A stretch of 64,000 bases of DNA from Gammaproteobacteria bacterium (GTDB lineage: Bacteria; Pseudomonadota; Gammaproteobacteria; Ga0077554; Ga007554), in NCBI GenBank assembly GCA_040183005.1, contig JAMPIW010000007.1, forward strand, positions 1,744,188-1,808,187, given 5' to 3'. Every line of letters begins with the position of its first letter. Position 1 is the first letter of the stretch. A model generated the notes under the pieces. The model was not told where the DNA came from. It worked only from the letters and a program-made list of their open reading frames with translations, and did not search any database. The translations under genes and the position numbers were made by a program. Of the stretch, positions 40,767 to 48,539 are shown piece after piece.

Positions 40767-41813
40767 TTACTGGGCAATGATTCGGCTGCAGAGTAGTTCA
40801 ACTTCACTTGGCTTAAAGTATTCGCGTCCGGTCATGAAAATGCTCACATGTTCACGAAGTCGTTGCACGTGTTCGGGAAACCTCGCCTCAAGGACTGTCT
40901 TTTGGTTTAGGCACGGCACGAATATAAATGCGCGCTCTTGATTTTGGTGCTCAGAAACGAAAGTAGCCATCTCAGATTTCACGCCTGGGCAGACATACAC
41001 TTTCATCTTCTCCTCGAGATTGTGGTTCACATCGGGATACTTCTTGCGCAACCGTTTAATGAAGCGCGAGATCCCAAGAAGATCGCGGTTTACATCAATA
41101 CTTCTTGTTTGACCGACGCCTGGATCTTGAGTGGCTGATATATTACGCCCCCTATCGATGTCAACAATGTAATGAGCTTCAGTGAAATTAGGATTCTGAT
41201 ATCGGTCGAAATGAAGCTTGAGCCATTCCGAGTCTATTGCTTCCATCGTCCAAGATGGGTTGAGGGAGAAGAATTTACCCTCAAATTTTCCCCAGTGATC
41301 CCGTGCATCGGCCATTGTGAGCACGTTGAATCCACGTCCGCTTGCGCTTTGAGGCGCGAGCGAGGGGATAATATTCGCACCCTTGCTCTCGAATCTCTTG
41401 CGAATCTTATCCACAACAGCACTTGTCAATGGTTCTTGGGTTTCTAGATATAACCACCCGTCAAGATCGGTTGGAAATTTTGGCAATTCTCCGTTAGGTT
41501 CTGTGACGCTTACAATTGCCGTCCTCGCCTTTCCAAAATGACTAAGAAAGAAACCCAGCTCCATTGTGACGTTATCGCGAGGCGTCCAATAAGTATCGGA
41601 GCCGGTGCGAATTTCGTCGTCGCACGAGAGCATTGCGATGCCATACTGACATGATTCAATTGAGTCAATAATATTATCTAGAAGAACGCCACCACTCCAG
41701 TCTGCGTCCTGCCAATGTACCACCTCATAGTCATGCTGAAGGCTCTCCTGTAGTGCCTGAGCAATCTTCTGCTTCTTTGAGCAGTAGGCCAGGAATACGC
41801 GACGTTTCGTCAT
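40767..41813 (-). CDS. TIR-like nucleotide-binding protein with unknown C-terminal domain
   Basis: 348 residues with a strong AGGAGG site. Residues 4–145 fit the PF10137/COG4271 TIR-like fold: RVFLAYCSKKQKIAQAL, a WSGGVLLDNIIDSI helix, and PRDNVTMELGFFLSHFGKAR. Glu85 in the last piece is in the place of the catalytic glutamate of NADase TIR domains. Residues about 160–348 match nothing I recognise and could be the sensor; no membrane helix is seen. It lies 25 bases after the KamA-like gene in one operon. Base composition looks AT-richer than the flanks. A defence role is inference. Confidence 0.82.
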   Translation of the reverse strand: MTKRRVFLAYCSKKQKIAQALQESLQHDYEVVHWQDADWSGGVLLDNIIDSIESCQYGIAMLSCDDEIRTGSDTYWTPRDNVTMELGFFLSHFGKARTAIVSVTEPNGELPKFPTDLDGWLYLETQEPLTSAVVDKIRKRFESKGANIIPSLAPQSASGRGFNVLTMADARDHWGKFEGKFFSLNPSWTMEAIDSEWLKLHFDRYQNPNFTEAHYIVDIDRGRNISATQDPGVGQTRSIDVNRDLLGISRFIKRLRKKYPDVNHNLEEKMKVYVCPGVKSEMATFVSEHQNQERAFIFVPCLNQKTVLEARFPEHVQRLREHVSIFMTGREYFKPSEVELLCSRIIAQ

Positions 41814-41838
41814 TGGATCCTCCTGTAATGGTCGTTAA

Positions 41839-42894
41839 TTAAACTAAATCCATCACCTCTGAAACTGGGTGCCAGAATGTTCGGCCCGTTCGTTCCGTGT
41901 CGCAGGCCTGCAGGTATTTCAGCAGGACTCGCGACCCTTCTAATGCGAGCACTTGAATTTTCCCGGTTGGGTGCGTGATGCAGTATCTGGCGGTCTTTGA
42001 CAAACCAGAGCCCACGTGGCTTTCCCGCTCAAAAATTGAAAACGCCTCATCTAGAGGAAGCATGAAGTGTTCATTACCGTCGGTTGGTCGACAGTGAAAG
42101 ACATAATATTGAGGGCACCCAATGAACTCCATCTGTTCGAAGAGGTTGCCGAGGACCCCATTATCGGTATTGACGCCTCGCAATAGCGGACATTGATTGA
42201 GGCAGGCCAAGCCCGTTCGCGCCAATAGTTTGACTGACTGCTTTGCCTCCCTAGTGACCTCGCGAGGATGATCAAAGTGGGCCATGAGGTATAACTGCTT
42301 GCCACGCTCCGAAATTGCCTCCAATCCTTGGATGAGGGTGCTATCTCGCAAGATTCTGGCTGGGTCAAACGCAGGTGTCTTGCTTCCAATGCGAATCACC
42401 CTAACACTGGCAATATCGGCAATGCGATTCAGCAAATTAATGAGCTGAGACGTCTTCATCGCAAGAGCATCACCTCCCGAGAGTATGACATTTGTGATCT
42501 CGGGATGCTCAGCAATGTAAAGAAGAGCGGGGGAGAATTCGTGCGGAACCTCCTGACTGCTTGGCTGAAAAAGACGCTTTCGAAAGCAAAATCTGCAGTA
42601 AGCAGCGCAGTTCGTGGTGCAAAGCAAAAGGCCAGTGTCAGGAAATTTGTGTTGGAGACCCGGCGCAACCGTTGATTGAGCCTCTTTGGTGGGGTCAAGG
42701 CTCTCCACCGGTCGCAGCTCGCGAATATCCGGTATGACTAGTTTTCGAATTGGATCGTTTGGGTCGTCAAAGTCAATCAGGTCTAAGTATTGCGTAGGCA
42801 CACGAAACCGGTAAGCGCTTTCTGTCTCGCTTAGATCACTGGCATCCAAAAGCGCTGTGGGAATCTGCTGGACACGTGTCAGGACTCGCCGCAT
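41839..42894 (-). CDS. KamA-family radical SAM protein (aminomutase-like)
   Basis: 351 residues. The radical SAM cluster motif CAAYCRFC is at Cys96, Cys100 and Cys103, and LSGGDAL (138–144) is the SAM-binding GGD. The N-terminal FRVPTQYLDLI and the LNQCPLLRGVN piece match the lysine 2,3-aminomutase/EpmB superfamily. The usual PLP-binding PGGGGK loop is reduced to PTGK, keeping Lys312. No epmA or efp gene is nearby, so a role in EF-P modification is unlikely. Substrate unknown. First gene of the operon with the TIR-like protein; GGAGATCG precedes the ATG. Confidence 0.85.
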   Translation of the reverse strand: MRRVLTRVQQIPTALLDASDLSETESAYRFRVPTQYLDLIDFDDPNDPIRKLVIPDIRELRPVESLDPTKEAQSTVAPGLQHKFPDTGLLLCTTNCAAYCRFCFRKRLFQPSSQEVPHEFSPALLYIAEHPEITNVILSGGDALAMKTSQLINLLNRIADIASVRVIRIGSKTPAFDPARILRDSTLIQGLEAISERGKQLYLMAHFDHPREVTREAKQSVKLLARTGLACLNQCPLLRGVNTDNGVLGNLFEQMEFIGCPQYYVFHCRPTDGNEHFMLPLDEAFSIFERESHVGSGLSKTARYCITHPTGKIQVLALEGSRVLLKYLQACDTERTGRTFWHPVSEVMDLV

Positions 42895-43094
42895 TTTCGA
42901 TCTCCGTCACAAGATGGTTGAAGTATACCTAGACCAGGAACTCTTGATCATCAGAACGAGGGCGCGTAAAAGGGTCAATTCTCGCCTTGCACCTCCTGTC
43001 TTTCACAAAAATTAACAACAAAACACTTCAACAATTCAACCACACACCGCCACTTTACTGATCACGCCGCCAACTTGCCCTGTATTGCGGAATG

Positions 43095-43598
43095 TTACAA
43101 GGCCGGTAAGTTGATACTTGGTTCACCACTTGTCATGGAGATACAAATACCATCGTCATGGAGGACTGAGAAACCGAGCCTCTGATAGAGCATCACTGCT
43201 CGAGCATTGCATTTCAGCACCGTAAGCCGCAGCGGCTTACCCGCCCGTCCGGCCTCTGCCAATAGCTGCTGGAGCAGTAGCGTTCCGATACCCAAGCTCC
43301 GGTGTTCCGGAAGGAACGCAATATCGATGATTCGGAATTCCTCGTCGCCCTTCTCCACCCAGATCCTTCCAACAGGACGTTGATCCAGCATGACGATGCT
43401 ATGCCCGGATCGCGGATAGCGCGATTCGTAGCTTTTTTGCTGGGCGCTGAACTGCAACCTGAGAAATATATCCCGCTGTTGTTTGTCCCAGGGCAGAGAC
43501 GCAAAATCTTCTTGTCGCGTGCTGGCATATATCTCGAACAGGAACGCCTCATCCTCCGAACGAGCAGGACGAAGCGTTACAGTCGCGGCGGTTTTCAT
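43095..43598 (-). CDS. GNAT-family N-acetyltransferase
   Basis: 167 residues with the acetyl-CoA loop HRSLGIGTLLLQQLLAEA and the conserved VLKCNARAVMLYQRLGFSV at the C-terminus. The substrate is unknown. It follows the tail-collar gene by 23 bases on the same strand, a pairing that suggests that it modifies the collar protein or acts in the same process. Confidence 0.9.
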   Translation of the reverse strand: MKTAATVTLRPARSEDEAFLFEIYASTRQEDFASLPWDKQQRDIFLRLQFSAQQKSYESRYPRSGHSIVMLDQRPVGRIWVEKGDEEFRIIDIAFLPEHRSLGIGTLLLQQLLAEAGRAGKPLRLTVLKCNARAVMLYQRLGFSVLHDDGICISMTSGEPSINLPAL

Positions 43599-43621
43599 AT
43601 CATCAGCGTGCCTACAGGCTG

Positions 43622-44134
43622 CTAATTCCTGGACGGATAGATCCCCTCCAGTGCGATGATCCAGTTGAGCGTCAGGTAGGGTTGCCGGTTTTCATGCGGC
43701 TGGCTGCCTCCTGCAGGTCCGATCATGCCGGCGGACATTACCGTGTTCGCGGCGGCGTTGTATGATCCGGTGCTGCCCCCAGCCGGTACGTTGTTCGTCG
43801 GAGCCGTATCGGTGGGATCGCCGGCGTTGGCGTTTGCGGAATGTGTGTGCTGCGGCATCTGGGGCGCCGTCAGGGTGATGCTTTCCGCGCCGCCTGCTTC
43901 ACCAAGGGTGTAGTTGTTCAGGCCCGGCCCCTGTCCCGACGAAAGCGGGACGCGGCCGCGCAGGTCAGGCAGGGCAAAGGTCGTTTGACCATCACCACCG
44001 TACGTGGTGCCGAGTAGCGAAAACAGGGCAGTGTTTTGCGCTATGGAAAGCAACTGCCCATTGCACATTGCCCAGCCCTGCGGCGCAAAATTGTACGGCA
44101 CCAACAGTAATTGCCCGATAAATGGATCACTCAT
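43622..44134 (-). CDS. phage tail-collar-domain protein (MdpB-like)
   Basis: 170 residues: MSDPFIGQLLLVPYNFAPQG, then MCNGQLLSIAQNTALFSLLG and FALPDLRGRVPLSSG form the tail-collar domain. MPQHTHSANANAGD and QPYLTLNWIIALEGIYPS complete the microcystin-dependent-protein-like family. There is no signal peptide and no other phage gene nearby, so this is not a prophage. It may be secreted by, or part of, a contractile particle; this is unproven. Confidence 0.88.
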   Translation of the reverse strand: MSDPFIGQLLLVPYNFAPQGWAMCNGQLLSIAQNTALFSLLGTTYGGDGQTTFALPDLRGRVPLSSGQGPGLNNYTLGEAGGAESITLTAPQMPQHTHSANANAGDPTDTAPTNNVPAGGSTGSYNAAANTVMSAGMIGPAGGSQPHENRQPYLTLNWIIALEGIYPSRN

Positions 44135-44234
44135 GTCATCTTCCTATTGTAAGGTTCAATCAAATGGTTAAGGCTGATATCCCATCCCGCTGCCTGATCT
44201 CCCAGAAACAGCTTCAAAACCACCCACACGCCAC

Positions 44235-44795
44235 TCAGCCACGGTGACGGTGAGCTCCATACAACACGATCAAGCCCACGGCCATCAGCAGCAGGCCTTC
44301 AGGTTCCGGAACAACCGTCACGGAAGCATTCACTGCCAGTGTGTTGCCATTGGACAACGTGTCCGTATCCGGATTGAACAGGGGGTGATTGGGGCTGACC
44401 GAAAAGAGGTCATAGTTCAGGACGATTTGGCCACTGGCGACAGCCCCTATCAACGCCCCCGCATCAATTGCAAAACTCCCGACACCTGTCTGGTTCAACA
44501 CATCGAATGTTTGTGATACCGAGGTGTTGTCCGGCGCAGGACCGACCACAAAGAAGTTGAAGGCACTGATGAAATCAGTAAACGTGCCCAGCGGTGTTGT
44601 TGGAACAAAGCTTGCGCTGCTTATCACCAGATAGTCCGTAGTGTTAGTGAGCGTGAAGCCCCAGCCGACGGTAGCGCCGGGAGCTCCGGAAATGGCGCCG
44701 CCAGGAGGGTCCAAGGCCAAGGTGGACGCCGCCTGCGACACTGCACAGAACAGTGCGCTTGCAAGCGCCATGGATTTTAGAACTCGCTTTATCAT
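44235..44795 (-). CDS. PEP-CTERM sorting-domain protein
   Basis: 186 residues: signal peptide MIKRVLKSMALASALFCAVS, a beta-rich secreted part, and a C-terminal VPEPEG motif followed by a membrane helix (LLLMAVGLIVLYGA) and RHRG. This is the tripartite exosortase signal, so the protein is probably processed and bound to the cell surface or exopolysaccharide. It starts 14 bases after the P-domain gene and is likely in the same operon. The exosortase must be encoded elsewhere. Confidence 0.9.
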   Translation of the reverse strand: MIKRVLKSMALASALFCAVSQAASTLALDPPGGAISGAPGATVGWGFTLTNTTDYLVISSASFVPTTPLGTFTDFISAFNFFVVGPAPDNTSVSQTFDVLNQTGVGSFAIDAGALIGAVASGQIVLNYDLFSVSPNHPLFNPDTDTLSNGNTLAVNASVTVVPEPEGLLLMAVGLIVLYGAHRHRG

Positions 44796-44809
44796 GATTT
44801 CTCTCCGCC

Positions 44810-47491
44810 CTATCTAAATTGATTGTTCAGTGTTTTGGACCCCGTGGACAAACCGCCGTTGGAGCTGAACGGGATCGTGGCGCTGAACCGCGATGTTGCA
44901 GTACACCCTGTAAAGTCTATCGTCACGTTGCCGCTCGCCGAACCGCCAGCCGGGATGGTGCCGACCGGCAGCGGGAACGAGGCCGGGCTGGTGATGGTCG
45001 GTGTACATACGGGGCCAAAGGTTTGTGTCAGCGAGAGTCCGTTGATCTGCGCGTTGGTGGCGGTGCCGGGGCCGCTGTTAGCAAGGGTAACCGTCCAGAC
45101 CCGTGCATTCTGCGCGCCCGTCTTGCCGGTGATCAGCGCCGACAGGGGGGGTGGCGTCGTGGCATTGATGGTCAGACACGCCCCGCCGGCAAAACTGCCG
45201 CTAGCGCCCAGCCCATCATTGACCACATACAGACTCCAGGGACCATTCGGATCGGTGCCGTCAAAGGCCGATCCAAACGTCGCCGCGCCAAACGGAGCCG
45301 CGAAGTTATACGGCGCCGCCGGGGCGGGTGCAGGGAACACGCTGGCGCCGCTGAAATTAACGCTGGTGGGACGGAATGTTCCACTCGCGAGCGGGCCATT
45401 ATCCGGCACGAGCGAACCGGCAGCGTCGTCCAGGGTGAGGGTCACGTTACTGGCCGACGAGGTCCCGCCAACGTCGGACAGCGCAACCACTTGCGCGCCG
45501 GTCGGCCCGACCAACAACAAGTCGATATCATCCGGCCGGTTGTGGTTCAGGTTATTGAGCGTCAAGGTCACGTTGGTGGCGGAGCTCGCCAAACCGGAGA
45601 CAAAGATGTGCGAGGGATAGGGGGTAGCCGTACCTGAACTGTTGATGGCGAGGGGGCCGGCGTTGCAGAAGGTGTTGCCGCTCACCGTGGTGTGATTGTC
45701 CACCGTTTGGGTGACACTGCCGTTGCTGATATTGAAATTACCGGCACTGCCGTTGTACACCGCAGTGATCACATGCACTCCTTCGGGGAGCGCGGCGGTC
45801 GTGAAGCTGGCCGTGCCCGAACCATTCAGCGTGACCGGGCCGGCCAAGACGGTGGCGCCTTCTTTGAAGGTGACCGTTCCCAGCGTCACACTGCCGTTGT
45901 CGCTGCTCCGTTTCACCTGGGCAGTGAATGTTACCGTGTTGCTGGGAGACGAAGTGAAGGACGGGTTTTGCGATGAGGTGACGGTGGTGGTGGTCGGTGT
46001 ATCGCTGGACATTACGAAGCTCAGGCACGCGCTGGCGATGCTGCCAGCCCCGCCGCCGGTGGCGTCATCAACCACATACAGGCTCCAGGTTCCATTGGGA
46101 TTGCTGCCGCCAAAAGAGGTGGCGAAGGTCGCCGCGCCAAAGGGGGCGGCAAAGCTATAGGGCGCTCCGGGTGCTGGAGACGGGAACACCGCGCCGGAAC
46201 CGGAGTTGACAGCCGTGGCACGGAAGGTACCTGCTGTGATGGGTGTCGTGTCCGGCAACAGCGACGCTGCAGTGTCGTCCAGCGTCAGGGTGATGTTGCC
46301 GACGGCGTTCTGTCCGCCGACATCAGACATGACAACGAACCTGGCGCCATTCGGGCCAACCAGCAGCATATCCAGATCATCGGGGCGAGTTTCCGTCAGA
46401 TTATTCAGCGCCAGGGTCACCTTGGACACACCCCCTGTCAGGCCCGACACGAAGATGTTGGACGGATACGGTGTGGCTGGGCCACCCGTGAGCGCGCCGT
46501 CTGGAATAGCGATGGGGCCAGGGTTGCAGAAGGCATTCCCGGTAACGATCGTATGATTGTTTACCACTTGCGTGAGCGTGCTGTTGCTGGTGGCAAAACT
46601 CGCCGTACCATCATAGATGGCCTTGATGAGATGGCTGCCTTCAGCGAGCGCGCTGGTCGTGAAGGTCGCCTGACCGCTCCCGTTGACCGCCGTCGCCGCC
46701 TGCAACGTCGCCGCGCCTTCCATGAACGTGACCGTGCCTTGTGTGACAGGATTGCCCGCGCTGGTCACCGTGGCGGTGAAGGTCGCCGTGTTGCTGGGGG
46801 TGGTCGTGAACGAAGGATTCAGTGACGAGGTGATCACCGTAGCTGTTGGCGCAGCGGCGGCGGCCGTAGTGATGGTGATGCTCCAGCCACCTGTGATAGC
46901 GGCACCTATCCCTGCGGAAGGGCCAAATGCATCGTCTACGACATAGAGATTCCATGTCCCGTTGGGATTTATACCGTTGAATTGAGAGGCGAATGTACCC
47001 GTCCCGAAGGGTGCGGCGAAGGTCAGGGCTACCCCTGGCCCCGGGGCAGGAAAGTTGTCTTTCACAATGCCAGAGTTGACGGCGGTGGGCTTGAACGTGC
47101 CGGAGACCAGTGGACCATTGTCCGGCAACTGGGAAGCTGCAGCATCGTCCAGCGTTAGCGTCGTGCTAGCGGCGGCAGTGTTGCCTCCCAGGTCGGATAT
47201 GATGACCAGATTGGCGCCGCTCGGACCGACCAGCACCATGGCCATGTCATCTGGCCGGTCTACGGACAGATTGTTGATGGTAACCGTCACTTTCGAGATG
47301 GTACCCACCATGCCAGAGACGGTGATGGCTGACGGATAGGGGCTGTACGGAATACCGGGGCCGGTGCCCGACGTGCCCGCACCAACAGGACTGGTGATGG
47401 TTGTAGCATTGGAAAACGTGGCCGCAGCAGACAGACCGGTCAAGGTCATCAGCAGAATCCCCGCCAGGATGCGGGCAATGAGTCTCAACAT
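44810..47491 (-). CDS. secreted protein with three P-domain-like and two Ig-like repeats
   Basis: 893 residues from MLRLIARILAGILLMTLTG at 47491 (GAAGGGAT site); an upstream in-frame ATG has no site. After a signal peptide come three repeats of about 180 residues resembling the proprotein-convertase P domain, each with RPDDxxxxLVGPxGA, LTLDDxA, SGTFxPTxVN and PNGxWxLYVVDD. Ig-like domains of the bacterial Big_3_5 type lie between them (NPSFTTTPSNTATFTATV; LEGSHLI-like loops). No protease domain and no PEP-CTERM are seen. It probably acts as a binding or structural exoprotein. Confidence 0.87.
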   Translation of the reverse strand: MLRLIARILAGILLMTLTGLSAAATFSNATTITSPVGAGTSGTGPGIPYSPYPSAITVSGMVGTISKVTVTINNLSVDRPDDMAMVLVGPSGANLVIISDLGGNTAAASTTLTLDDAAASQLPDNGPLVSGTFKPTAVNSGIVKDNFPAPGPGVALTFAAPFGTGTFASQFNGINPNGTWNLYVVDDAFGPSAGIGAAITGGWSITITTAAAAAPTATVITSSLNPSFTTTPSNTATFTATVTSAGNPVTQGTVTFMEGAATLQAATAVNGSGQATFTTSALAEGSHLIKAIYDGTASFATSNSTLTQVVNNHTIVTGNAFCNPGPIAIPDGALTGGPATPYPSNIFVSGLTGGVSKVTLALNNLTETRPDDLDMLLVGPNGARFVVMSDVGGQNAVGNITLTLDDTAASLLPDTTPITAGTFRATAVNSGSGAVFPSPAPGAPYSFAAPFGAATFATSFGGSNPNGTWSLYVVDDATGGGAGSIASACLSFVMSSDTPTTTTVTSSQNPSFTSSPSNTVTFTAQVKRSSDNGSVTLGTVTFKEGATVLAGPVTLNGSGTASFTTAALPEGVHVITAVYNGSAGNFNISNGSVTQTVDNHTTVSGNTFCNAGPLAINSSGTATPYPSHIFVSGLASSATNVTLTLNNLNHNRPDDIDLLLVGPTGAQVVALSDVGGTSSASNVTLTLDDAAGSLVPDNGPLASGTFRPTSVNFSGASVFPAPAPAAPYNFAAPFGAATFGSAFDGTDPNGPWSLYVVNDGLGASGSFAGGACLTINATTPPPLSALITGKTGAQNARVWTVTLANSGPGTATNAQINGLSLTQTFGPVCTPTITSPASFPLPVGTIPAGGSASGNVTIDFTGCTATSRFSATIPFSSNGGLSTGSKTLNNQFR

Positions 47492-47531
47492 AACGATATC
47501 CCTTCGAGAGATGTGGAAACCAATGCTTATA

Positions 47532-47548
47532 TGCATTAAGCGTTCCAA
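47532..47548 (-). promoter_or_regulatory. sigma-54-type promoter of the P-domain/PEP-CTERM operon
   Basis: On the minus strand TTGGAACGCTTAATGCA carries GG at -24 and GC at -12 with exactly ten bases between them. It differs from the TGGCAC-N5-TTGCA consensus at two positions. The start would be near 47520, about 30 bases before the gene at 47491. Confidence 0.65.
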
Positions 47549-47625
47549 TCCTTCATCGCCCAACAGAATATTTATTAAAGAACAAATAGTTGGGATATTT
47601 CCAGCGGCAGCGTCAAAAACACGGG

Positions 47626-47642
47626 TGTAAAATTTTCCGACA
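47626..47642. promoter_or_regulatory. upstream activator-like motif, copy 1
   Basis: TGTAAAATTTTCCGACA, about 80–95 bases upstream of the sigma-54-like promoter. It is one base different from copy 2 at 47808. The ends (TGT…ACA) make it a weak dyad. It is a candidate site for an enhancer-binding protein such as PrsR. Confidence 0.55.
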
Positions 47643-47807
47643 AAAATTGGAGGAATTATGATCGATTTGCGATTAATATCGAGCCGATCAGCGCAATATC
47701 GGCAATGATCGAGACGGTATAATATTTCCCTATACCATTGATTTAAAACTCCATTTATTGGGTTAATAGGTGCCGTTTCAACGCCGACCGTAGCACAGGT
47801 TTTATAA

Positions 47808-47824
47808 TGTAAAATTTTTCGACA
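47808..47824. promoter_or_regulatory. upstream activator-like motif, copy 2
   Basis: TGTAAAATTTTTCGACA, 182 bases from copy 1 and in the same orientation, with a single change. Two near-identical sites at this distance upstream of a sigma-54-type promoter fit an enhancer. Confidence 0.55.
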
Positions 47825-48159
47825 ACATAATTACAATCCCCGATCATAGCCCACGCCACATGAGGTCATATGTGCCATGCAGGGATACAGTGTAGCCCCT
47901 CAGTCAAGACAATAAGGCTGTAGAAAAATCACCTGGAAAACAGCGGGGGACTTGATCTCAGGGTGCCTCTTGACCCCATCATCTGACGATCTGGCGCATT
48001 TACTATGAGCTTAATCACCGGCGGACATCGCAACTTTGCTGATGGATTTACGGCCGATACAAATTTTCGGCCGATACTCGCCATAAGCCCGCAGACCGAT
48101 TAACATATTGCACAAGCGATGGCGCGCCCATCCGACCCTTTTTCTGTCAGGAGAATTGC

Positions 48160-48483
48160 ATGACTTTCATCGTTGTTGATAACTGCATCAAATGTAAATA
48201 CACCGATTGCGTCGAAGTGTGCCCGGTGGACTGCTTCCACGAAGGCCCCAACTTTCTGGTAATCGACCCGGACGAGTGCATAGACTGCACTCTGTGTGAA
48301 CCGGAATGCCCGGCAGAGGCCATTTTCTCAGAACATGACCTGCCCGATGATCAGAAGCACTTCCTTGCGCTGAATGCGGAACTCGCCAAAGAATGGCCGG
48401 TAATCACCGAAAAGATTGACGCGCCCGACGATGCCGATCAGTGGAAGGGTGTAGAGGATAAGCTCAAATATCTTGAGCGCTGA
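48160..48483 (+). CDS. fdxA: 7Fe ferredoxin FdxA
   Basis: 107 residues of the seven-iron ferredoxin type (one [3Fe-4S] and one [4Fe-4S]): [18 protein letters not shown] and [17 protein letters not shown] hold the ligands, followed by the long C-terminal tail with [14 protein letters not shown] clear AGGAG site precedes it. In Pseudomonas it stands next to mutS; here the accessory island separates them. Confidence 0.97.
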   Translation: MTFIVVDNCIKCKYTDCVEVCPVDCFHEGPNFLVIDPDECIDCTLCEPECPAEAIFSEHDLPDDQKHFLALNAELAKEWPVITEKIDAPDDADQWKGVEDKLKYLER

Positions 48484-48492
48484 GAGGCCGTG

Positions 48493-48527
48493 AAAAAATC
48501 AGGGGGCATAAGCACACAGCCCCCTGA
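48493..48527 (-). terminator. terminator of the CHRD gene (and possibly fdxA)
   Basis: The stem TCAGGGGGC/GCCCCCTGA with an 11-base loop is followed on the minus strand by TTTTTT. It lies between convergent fdxA and the CHRD gene; the T-run favours the minus-strand gene, though the stem may serve both. Confidence 0.85.
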
Positions 48528-48539
48528 GACATGCCATCC

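Larger units (their letters stand above)
47492..48159. other. regulatory intergenic region upstream of the P-domain operon and fdxA
   Basis: 668 bases without a convincing gene. It contains the sigma-54-like promoter and two copies of a 17-base motif described separately. It also holds two GGCCGATAC pieces (48051 and 48069 area) and the leader of fdxA with an AGGAG site at 48150–48154. One short frame (47364–47630) overlaps the P-domain gene antisense and is not supported. Confidence 0.6.

Noticed and set aside
41839-42894. EpmB (EF-P lysine modification) as the identity of the KamA-like gene
   Set aside because: The N-terminal half resembles EpmB, but the C-terminal extension with PTGK and the lack of epmA or efp nearby fit the wider KamA group better.
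43622-44134. Prophage call from the tail-collar gene
   Set aside because: No integrase, capsid, portal or terminase gene is near; a single collar-domain gene with a GNAT partner does not make a prophage.
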